Assembly (NCBI GenBank): GCA_027067035.1
Contig: JAMOMO010000323.1
Location: 1 to 7,097 of the forward strand
Origin: Desulfobulbaceae bacterium
GTDB taxonomy: Bacteria > Desulfobacterota > Desulfobulbia > Desulfobulbales > Desulfocapsaceae
Direction: 5' to 3'
Length of the DNA: 7,097 nt
Shown: positions 1 to 5,709 of the stretch, piece after piece
How the letters are laid out: each line of letters begins with the position of its first letter
Position numbering within the stretch: the stretch's first letter is position 1
Position numbers and translations under genes: made by a program
The notes under the pieces: model-generated
Database searches by the model: none
Seen by the model: the letters and a program-made list of their open reading frames with translations, nothing else
Told to the model about the DNA's origin: nothing

Positions 1-473
1 TTGTCCAGCTGATGTTTGGGGCCGGTCGTTATGAGCAGCTTGCCGTCCCCATTCTTATCGTGATTATCGGTATTGCGGAATGGCCGCAGTATGCAAGAAC
101 TGTCCGGGCCTCGGTCCTCGGGGAAAAGAAGAAGGAATACGTGGAGGCCGCCAGGGTCATCGGCCTTGATTCGAAACGGATCATGTTTTCCCATATCCTG
201 CCCAACACCCTCTCTCCGGTGCTGGTTATTTCCACGGTACAGGTGGCAAATGCGGTGATGAGTGAAGCGGCCCTTTCCTTTCTCGGCCTTGGAATGCCTG
301 TTTCAAAACCCTCGATCGGTTCTCTCATTGATGCGGGATTCGAGTATATCTTCTCAGGAGCATGGTGGATCACCTTTTTTCCGGCAATCCTCCTCATAGT
401 CTTTATCCTGGTGATCAATCTCCTCGGCGACTGGCTGCGCGATGTTCTTAACCCCAAACTCTATAAGGGCTGA
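1..473 (+). CDS. dppC: ABC transporter permease, DppC/OppC family (3' part; 5' end outside window)
   Basis: This is the C-terminal half of an inner-membrane permease of a dipeptide/oligopeptide (or related, e.g. nickel) importer. The frame is open from base 3 with no start needed, so the Met codon at 12 is internal. About 156 residues are present, against roughly 300 for a complete DppC. The cytoplasmic EAA loop that docks on the ATPases is clear: EYVEAARVIGL around bases 138-170, followed by the downstream HILPN. It is flanked by hydrophobic segments (AVPILIVIIG before it, and a long C-terminal one ending FILVINLLGDWL). The ending GDWLRDVLNPKL is typical of DppC/OppC tails. The gene ends 3 bp before the DppD-like ATPase gene, the usual order for this transporter. 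Family is secure; the exact substrate cannot be read from this part. Confidence 0.93.
   Translation, partial: VQLMFGAGRYEQLAVPILIVIIGIAEWPQYARTVRASVLGEKKKEYVEAARVIGLDSKRIMFSHILPNTLSPVLVISTVQVANAVMSEAALSFLGLGMPVSKPSIGSLIDAGFEYIFSGAWWITFFPAILLIVFILVINLLGDWLRDVLNPKLYKG
465..469 (+). promoter_or_regulatory. Ribosome-binding site of the dppD-like gene
   Basis: AAGGG lies 7 bases before the ATG at 477, inside the last codons of the upstream permease gene. It supports this start and implies coupled translation of permease and ATPase. Confidence 0.6.
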
Positions 474-476
474 TTC

Positions 477-1466
477 ATGTCACTGCTTGAAGTGAAAAAC
501 CTTGAGGTCAGTTTTGCATTGCGTCACGGAGATCTTGTTGCTCTCAATGATGTCTCCTTCTCCCTTGATAAGCGGGAACGCCTCGGGGTGGTGGGGGAGT
601 CGGGTGCAGGAAAATCTGTCACCGGCTTTGCTGTTATCAATCTGATATCCAAGCCGGGAAAGATCACTAAGGGACAGATCCTCTTTGACGGGCAGCGGCT
701 TGATCAGTTTTCAGAGGCGGAGATGCGTGACGTCCGTGGAAACCGTATTGCCATGATCTTTCAGGATCCAATGATGACTTTGAATCCTGTGCTCACCATC
801 GGGACCCAGATGGTGGAGACCCTGCAGGCACACCGGAATATCAGCAGAGACGCGGCAGAGGCCATTGCCGTCAGAAAACTTGAGCTGGTCCATATTCCTT
901 CGCCGGAGCGTCGCCTTTCCCAGTATCCCCATGAGTTCTCAGGCGGGATGCGCCAGCGGATAGTCATTGCCATTGCTCTGCTCAATGATCCGGCCATCAT
1001 CATTGCAGATGAACCCACCACAGCACTTGATGTGACAATCCAGGCGGAGATCATGGAGCTCCTCCTGGAACTCTGCGATCTCCAGGATATGGGACTCATG
1101 CTCATCACCCATGATCTCGGGGTTGTGGCCGAAGTGACAGAGAGGGTTATGGTGATGTATGCCGGAAAGGTCATTGAGACCGCGAAAACAAAAGAGCTTG
1201 TGTCCAGTCCCATGCATCCCTACACCAGGGGGCTGATCAATGCCCTTCCGGGGCACACTGCAGCCGGACCGGGGAAGCGCCTGGAACAGATCCCCGGTTC
1301 CATGCCCAATCTCACGGAAATAGCACCGGGCTGCTCTTTCCATCCGCGCTGCAGATTCTGTCAGGAGATCTGCAGAACCGAAGTTCCTCTGTTACGAAAA
1401 GTTGCAGGAGAGCCTGACAGAGAGGTGAGCTGTCATTTTCCGACCGTGGGGTGTGATGATGAATAG
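477..1466 (+). CDS. dppD: ABC transporter ATP-binding protein, DppD/OppD family
   Basis: This is one of the two cytoplasmic ATPases that power peptide import. At 329 residues it is the usual size for DppD/OppD. Motifs in order: Walker A GESGAGKS (40-47), Q-loop IFQDP (Gln96), signature FSGGMRQR (154-161, a normal variant of LSGGQ in this family), Walker B IIIADEP (Asp178, Glu179) and H-loop THDLG (His212). The C-terminal oligopeptide-transporter extension has the HPY motif (247-249) and cysteines at 286, 292, 295, 299 and 319. Cysteines in this position ligate a 4Fe-4S cluster in structurally studied Dpp transporters, so a cluster is plausible here. The gene starts 3 bp after the permease, behind a good ribosome-binding site, and overlaps the next ATPase gene. 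Substrate (dipeptide, oligopeptide or other) is not determined by the sequence. Confidence 0.95.
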   Translation: MSLLEVKNLEVSFALRHGDLVALNDVSFSLDKRERLGVVGESGAGKSVTGFAVINLISKPGKITKGQILFDGQRLDQFSEAEMRDVRGNRIAMIFQDPMMTLNPVLTIGTQMVETLQAHRNISRDAAEAIAVRKLELVHIPSPERRLSQYPHEFSGGMRQRIVIAIALLNDPAIIIADEPTTALDVTIQAEIMELLLELCDLQDMGLMLITHDLGVVAEVTERVMVMYAGKVIETAKTKELVSSPMHPYTRGLINALPGHTAAGPGKRLEQIPGSMPNLTEIAPGCSFHPRCRFCQEICRTEVPLLRKVAGEPDREVSCHFPTVGCDDE

Positions 1467-2475
1467 CCCCATTGTTGCGGTTAGAAACCTGGTCAAGTAT
1501 TTCGATATCTCCGGCGGCCTGCTGGAGAGGATGCAGTTCAGATCGGGGAAAATAGAATTCAGCAGGACGGAAGTAAAAGCTGTAAACGATGTGAGCCTGG
1601 AAGTCTTTGCAGGGGAAACCCTGGCTGTGGTGGGGGAATCCGGTTGCGGAAAGTCAACCCTTGCCAGAACCATCATGGGACTTTACCCGCCGACATCCGG
1701 AGAGATTCTGTACAGGGGGGATCGCATTGATACCTTGAATTCGAAGGAGATGCTGCCCTACCGGCGCCGCATGCAGATGATCTTTCAGGATCCGTATGCC
1801 TCATTGAATCCAAGAAAGAGTGTCCGCCAGACCCTTGAAGAACCACTGCGTTTTCATCAGAGGAAAATCAGCGACTCTGAAGTGGATGCCCGTCTGGCTG
1901 AGGTGATGGAGCAGGTGGGAGTCAACCCTGGCTGGCGCAACCGCTTTCCCCATGAGTTCTCAGGCGGACAGCGGCAGCGTATTGCCATTGCCAGGGCTCT
2001 GGTCATTGATCCCGAATTTATTGTTGCCGATGAACCGGTGTCGGCACTTGATGTCTCCATACAGGCTCAGATTCTGAACCTGCTGATGGATGCCCAGGAC
2101 CAGCGCGGCCTGACCTATCTCTTTATTACCCACGACCTCTCAGTGGTGCGGCATGTGTCCAGTCGGGTGGCGGTTATGTATCTTGGTACGCTCTGTGAAC
2201 TTGCTGTGACCCGGGAGCTCTTTGACAGCCCGTTTCACCCCTACACCAGGGCCCTGCTTTCAGCCATCCCGCAGGTGGATGGAATAAAAAAGCAGCATAT
2301 AAAACTCAGCGGAGAGATCCCCACTCCCATTCACCTGCCGGCGGGTTGCGTGTTTCATGGTCGCTGTCCCTATGCGAATTCACGGTGTAAACATGAAATT
2401 CCGGAGCTGCTCCCTGTGGCCGGTACCTCAGGAACCCTGGTGGCCTGCCACGCGGTTGCTGAAGAGCGGCTGTAA
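1456..2475 (+). CDS. dppF: ABC transporter ATP-binding protein, DppF/OppF family
   Basis: This is the second ATPase of the importer and the expected partner of the DppD-like protein. Three in-frame starts are stacked: GTG 1453, ATG 1456 and ATG 1459. A GGGG run at 1448-1451 favours one of the ATGs, and the true start could be 3 bp either way. All of them overlap the end of the upstream gene. Counting from GTG 1453 (340 residues): Walker A GESGCGKS (61-68), Q-loop FQDP (Gln112), canonical signature FSGGQRQR (169-176), Walker B IVADEP (Asp193, Glu194) and H-loop THDLS (His227). The oligopeptide C-terminal region has HPY and cysteines 299, 305, 312 and 332, a spacing compatible with an Fe-S cluster as in other Dpp ATPases. 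The stop shares an A with an ATG (TAATG), but the next gene probably starts further downstream. Confidence 0.95.
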   Translation: MMNSPIVAVRNLVKYFDISGGLLERMQFRSGKIEFSRTEVKAVNDVSLEVFAGETLAVVGESGCGKSTLARTIMGLYPPTSGEILYRGDRIDTLNSKEMLPYRRRMQMIFQDPYASLNPRKSVRQTLEEPLRFHQRKISDSEVDARLAEVMEQVGVNPGWRNRFPHEFSGGQRQRIAIARALVIDPEFIVADEPVSALDVSIQAQILNLLMDAQDQRGLTYLFITHDLSVVRHVSSRVAVMYLGTLCELAVTRELFDSPFHPYTRALLSAIPQVDGIKKQHIKLSGEIPTPIHLPAGCVFHGRCPYANSRCKHEIPELLPVAGTSGTLVACHAVAEERL

Positions 2476-2542
2476 TGGCCCGCAGCACCAATAGGTTCAC
2501 GGATTCAGGGAGTATTTCAGACGTAGTTCAATCTTTTCTTGA

Positions 2543-2554
2543 AAAGGAGTGGAG
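2543..2554 (+). promoter_or_regulatory. Strong ribosome-binding site that sets the mscS start
   Basis: AAAGGAG followed by a second GGAG lies just before the ATG at 2559. It is the best Shine-Dalgarno match in this interval. It argues for starting the channel here and not at the in-frame ATG at 2475, which would add 28 hydrophilic residues ahead of the signal peptide. No clear promoter or terminator is visible in the short gap 2476-2542. Confidence 0.75.
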
Positions 2555-2558
2555 TAAA

Positions 2559-3509
2559 ATGAAGAACGTAATGAAATCAGTATCTCTTGTGTCCACAATA
2601 TTTTTTCTGCTCTTTGGCACGGCGGTAACGGCTTTTGCCGCGGGAACGGTGACTGCCAATACGGCAGGAAGTGTTCTTCAGCCTGACACCCTCACAAAAC
2701 TGCTGGCCTTTGCCAGAGAATGGGTGCTTAGCAATGGTCCGCATCTGATTACGGCGCTGCTGATCTTTGTCATCGGGCGCTGGCTTGCACTGTGGATTAC
2801 GGCACTTTCCCGCAAAGGTTTTAACAGGGCGAAGGTTGAACCGACGCTGCGTCGTTTTTTGTGTAAGCTCATTTATTACAGTCTCCTTGCAGGGGTAATT
2901 ATTGCCGCGGCAGGTGAAATTGGTATAGAAACCACCTCATTTCTTGCCATTGTCGGTGCTGCAGGTCTGGCAGTTGGTCTGGCCTTGAAGGATTCCCTTT
3001 CCAACTTTGCCTCAGGGGTAATGCTGATTTTCTTTCGACCATTCAAGGTGGGGGATGTGGTCACCGCCGGTGGGGTTACCGGAAAGGTGCATCAGGTGGA
3101 TATCTTCAGCACGGTGATTCATACTCCTGATAACCAGAGGCAGATTATCCCCAACAGCAAGATAACCGCAGACACCATCACCAATGTCAATGCTGAGCCT
3201 ACTCGTAGAATTGATATGATTGTAGGGATTGGCTATGACGATGATATCAGCTTTGCCAAAGAGACCCTTAAGGAGATCGTCACTGACGATGCACGGGTTC
3301 TCAGCGATCCAGCTCCCGCAATAGGTGTTGCTGAACTTGCCGATTCCAGTGTGAATCTGATTGTCAGGCCGTGGGTGAAGACTGAAGAATACTGGGATGT
3401 TCGGCTTGATCTCACAGAACGGATAAAACTTGTGTTTGATGAGCGGGGGATCTCCTTTCCATACCCGCAGCAGGATGTTCATATGCATGCCAGTGCTGTT
3501 ACCGAGTAG
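2559..3509 (+). CDS. mscS: Small-conductance mechanosensitive channel, MscS family
   Basis: This is an inner-membrane tension-gated channel that releases solutes on hypo-osmotic shock; MscS channels are heptamers. It has 316 residues, against 286 in E. coli MscS. The extra length is mostly an N-terminal signal-peptide-like stretch (1-27) with a possible AFA|AG cleavage site. Then come TM1 (about 61-80), TM2 (101-123) and the pore helix TM3 (about 125-160). The pore motif AAGLAVGLAL is identical to E. coli, including the Gly/Ala packing and the two gate leucines, and is followed by SLSNFASG. The beta domain (FRPFKVGD, IIPNSKI) and the C-terminal region ending near GISFPYPQQDV also align closely. 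An oddity is Lys144-Asp145 where E. coli has Gln112-Gly113. The gene follows the transporter after an 83-bp gap and precedes the hydrolase genes on the same strand. Family call is very secure. Confidence 0.95.
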   Translation: MKNVMKSVSLVSTIFFLLFGTAVTAFAAGTVTANTAGSVLQPDTLTKLLAFAREWVLSNGPHLITALLIFVIGRWLALWITALSRKGFNRAKVEPTLRRFLCKLIYYSLLAGVIIAAAGEIGIETTSFLAIVGAAGLAVGLALKDSLSNFASGVMLIFFRPFKVGDVVTAGGVTGKVHQVDIFSTVIHTPDNQRQIIPNSKITADTITNVNAEPTRRIDMIVGIGYDDDISFAKETLKEIVTDDARVLSDPAPAIGVAELADSSVNLIVRPWVKTEEYWDVRLDLTERIKLVFDERGISFPYPQQDVHMHASAVTE

Positions 3510-3536
3510 AATGCTGCAAACTGTGTAGCCGTTGTG

Positions 3537-4394
3537 ATGAAACTGCAATCTCAATCGTCTCTGTGCCGTGGTGGATCCGGGCCGGCAGTGTTTCTGCTGG
3601 TCTGTGCTGCACTGCTGTTGCTTCTTTCCGGATGCAGCAGGGTGTCTGTCTCTGTCAAGGTGCCTCCCAGAGAGAATTCACTGGGGGAGTGTGTTGTTCT
3701 GCTGCATGGAATGGGACGGAGTTACCGTGCCATGGAGGGGATGCAGGAAAAGCTGGTCAGCAGTGGCTATCATACTGTGAATCTGGGCTATCCTTCCACG
3801 AAGTGCAGTGTTGAGACCATTGCGGAAAAGTACTATCCCGTGGCTCTGGAGCAGTGTAGAGAGTTTTCCCCGACAGCCATTCACTTTGTCACCCACTCCC
3901 TTGGTGGAATTGTACTGCGTCAGGCCTTAAAAGAGTCGCGCCCCCGGGAACTGGGACGGGTGGTCATGCTGAGTCCGCCCAACCATGGAAGTGCGGCCGC
4001 GGACAATCTCCGGGACTGGTGGTTCTATGAATGGCTTAACGGTCCCGCAGGTCAGCAGCTGACAACAGCCGACAACTCTCTTCCCAATACACTGGGCCCT
4101 GTGGATTACCCCGTTGGAGTAATAACCGGTGACCGGTACTTTTTTTTTGATTTCTGGCTCTCCTCCATCATTCCGGGTATTGATGACGGCAAGGTTTCTG
4201 TCAGCAGCGCCCGTCTGGAAGGTATGAGTGACTTTCTGGTGGTCCATGAGACCCATCCTTTCATAATGGATTCCGATTATGTACAGGATGAGACGCTTTA
4301 TTTTTTGAAAAATGCTGTTTTTCAGCACGTAAAACCTGTTCCGGCACCGGTCTCAGGAAAAGACTGGTTCTCTTTTCCCAGCACTTCAGAGTAA
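3537..4394 (+). CDS. Predicted lipoprotein alpha/beta hydrolase (lipase/esterase-like)
   Basis: This is a probable envelope-anchored serine hydrolase of 285 residues acting on an ester or lipid; the substrate is unknown. The N-terminus has a hydrophobic stretch ending in the lipobox LSGC (Cys33), with Ser at +2, which by the E. coli rule favours the outer membrane. The fold's landmarks follow in order: LLHGMG oxyanion-hole loop (His57), nucleophile motif THSLGG (Ser121), SPPNHGS after a strand, acid at Asp216/Asp217 in IDDGKVSV, and histidine His240 in THPFIM. This order matches small bacterial lipase-like hydrolases. GTG at 3534 is an alternative start. No good ribosome-binding site precedes either, so translation may depend on reinitiation from mscS, which ends 27 bp upstream in the same frame. 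The gene carries a hairpin plus T9 tract at 4125-4148. Hydrolase call secure; true lipase activity unproven. Confidence 0.87.
   Translation: MKLQSQSSLCRGGSGPAVFLLVCAALLLLLSGCSRVSVSVKVPPRENSLGECVVLLHGMGRSYRAMEGMQEKLVSSGYHTVNLGYPSTKCSVETIAEKYYPVALEQCREFSPTAIHFVTHSLGGIVLRQALKESRPRELGRVVMLSPPNHGSAAADNLRDWWFYEWLNGPAGQQLTTADNSLPNTLGPVDYPVGVITGDRYFFFDFWLSSIIPGIDDGKVSVSSARLEGMSDFLVVHETHPFIMDSDYVQDETLYFLKNAVFQHVKPVPAPVSGKDWFSFPSTSE
4125..4148 (+). other. Terminator-like hairpin plus T9 tract inside the first hydrolase gene
   Basis: ACCGG (4125-4129) and CCGGT (4133-4137) form a perfect 5-bp stem with a TGA loop. Two bases later comes a run of nine T's (4140-4148). The codons read T-G-D-R-Y-F-F-F, so the protein needs Phe here but not necessarily nine T's. 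The layout resembles a weak intrinsic terminator or a polymerase slippage site on the + strand. The stem is short, so real termination is uncertain. Confidence 0.4.
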
Positions 4395-4401
4395 CTCGTC
4401 G

Positions 4402-5709
4402 ATGATCAGCTTCAGGGCCAGTCATATCCTTTTTTGTCTTCTGTTTCTGCTTCTCTGCGGATGTCAGCCCAAAGTGTATCTCATGCCACCCCCTGCGGGC
4501 ATTGAAACAGGGGAGTCTTTTTTTGAGCTGAGTGGATCCGCTGCACAGGAGAATCTTCTTCACACCCTGTATGCCACCAACCGTGTACCCATTGGAAGTG
4601 CAAATACCCGGATAGGCTATACCATCTTTCCCTCAGACACGCTGGAGATCGGTTTTCTCGGCTACAGTGTGGGCTACGAGGGAATGACCTGGGATGATCT
4701 GTATCGGGAATCACTGAAGATGGACCGTGATGATGACCTGCTGCTCAGAAAGGAATTTGTTCGGCCCATGGTGGAGTATGACAGCAACGGAATGACCAGC
4801 GATCCGAAAGAGGCCGAGCTTTTTTTCAGGATGATAAATGCGGCCCTTGAGCAGAGCTTTACTCACGATATCACCGTGTATGTGCATGGGGCCAACTCAA
4901 ATTTCTACAGGGCAACGGCACAGGGGGCCCAGTTTTTTCATTTCACCGGGCATAACTCTGTAATTCTCAGCTTTGCCTGGCCCTCTGCCGAGAATCTGTT
5001 TCGCTATACAACAGATGTCCGCCACGCAAAAAAGACGGTTGCCACTTTCTCGAGACTGCTTGAGGTCCTGGCCGATCGGACAGCTGCGCGGAAAATTAAT
5101 ATTATTGCCTATAGTGCCGGTGCCCAGATTGTGGCCCCCGGCCTTGCCTATCTCCATGAAGTCTATCCCCGGCTCAGCTCAAAGGAAATCAGGGAGAAGC
5201 TGCGAATAGGAGAGGTCTATTTTGCGGCACCGGATACTGCTTTCAAGGCCTTTGTCGAAGGCTATTTGAAGTTTAAGGATATTGTGGAGCGTACCACAAT
5301 CACCCTGAACAGAAATGATCGCGTCCTGCTGCTAGCAGCCCTGCAGAATGGAGTGTCACGTCTGGGGCGGCCTGATTTGAATGAGTTGGGTGAAAGGGAG
5401 CTGCTGGCCATTCTTGAGTTGTTAATGACGGCGGATCTGGATGTTATTGATGTGGCCGCCTCCACAGCGCTGGATATTGGTGGCGGGCATGATTACTGGT
5501 ATAATAACCCCTGGGTGAGCAGTGATCTGCTGATGCTGCTGTTATTCAAAGCCGGTCCGCGGGAAAGAGGTCTTGTCTCTGTCTATAATGATGCGGGAGC
5601 TGTACTGTTTCTTTTTCCTGATGATTATGCTGAAAAAATTCCGGATATAATGGGACAACTGAAACAGATGATGCAGGAGCGTCGCGGAAAGGAGAAGGAT
5701 TGGAGATGA
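4402..5709 (+). CDS. Predicted lipoprotein alpha/beta hydrolase, DUF900/COG4782 type
   Basis: This is a 435-residue predicted serine hydrolase attached to the envelope by lipid; no substrate is established for the family. The signal sequence ends in LLLCGC (probable lipidated Cys21, with an unusual Cys at -2). Family features follow: TLYATNRVP (about 55-63), YVHGANSNF (His162) as the oxyanion loop, LSFAWPSA (about 189-196), the nucleophile in IIAYSAGAQ (Ser238), AAPDTAF (Asp278), NRNDRVL with the likely acid Asp306, and GGHDYWYNNP with the likely catalytic His363, followed by SSDLL. The nucleophile elbow is Ala-Tyr-Ser-Ala-Gly where the family usually shows Ala-His-Ser-Met-Gly. A charged 40-residue tail follows the domain. 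It starts 7 bp after the other hydrolase gene with only a weak ribosome-binding site, and overlaps the next gene by 4 bp (ATGA), so it is almost certainly co-transcribed. Confidence 0.88.
   Translation: MISFRASHILFCLLFLLLCGCQPKVYLMPPPAGIETGESFFELSGSAAQENLLHTLYATNRVPIGSANTRIGYTIFPSDTLEIGFLGYSVGYEGMTWDDLYRESLKMDRDDDLLLRKEFVRPMVEYDSNGMTSDPKEAELFFRMINAALEQSFTHDITVYVHGANSNFYRATAQGAQFFHFTGHNSVILSFAWPSAENLFRYTTDVRHAKKTVATFSRLLEVLADRTAARKINIIAYSAGAQIVAPGLAYLHEVYPRLSSKEIREKLRIGEVYFAAPDTAFKAFVEGYLKFKDIVERTTITLNRNDRVLLLAALQNGVSRLGRPDLNELGERELLAILELLMTADLDVIDVAASTALDIGGGHDYWYNNPWVSSDLLMLLLFKAGPRERGLVSVYNDAGAVLFLFPDDYAEKIPDIMGQLKQMMQERRGKEKDWR
5695..5699 (+). promoter_or_regulatory. Ribosome-binding site of the YhdP-like gene
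   Basis: AAGGA lies 6 bases before the ATG at 5706, within the last codons of the DUF900-type hydrolase gene, with another GGAG just upstream. It fixes the start of the partial gene and supports coupled translation through the ATGA overlap. Confidence 0.65.

Noticed and set aside
761..1343. Two antisense ORFs (134 and 150 codons) opposite the dppD-like gene
   Set aside because: Both are shadows of a gene with a complete set of ABC ATPase motifs.
2533..2546. CTTTTC-TT-GAAAAG palindrome touching the mscS ribosome-binding site
   Set aside because: Could in principle mask the site in RNA, but the stem is short and AT-rich with almost no loop. Not enough to call an RNA switch.
3510..3536. Search for a terminator or promoter between mscS and the first hydrolase
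   Set aside because: The 27-bp gap has no inverted repeat, T run or recognisable -10/-35 pair.
3012..3554. Antisense ORF of 180 codons opposite mscS
   Set aside because: It covers the most strongly conserved part of the channel in reverse, and its translation is motif-free.
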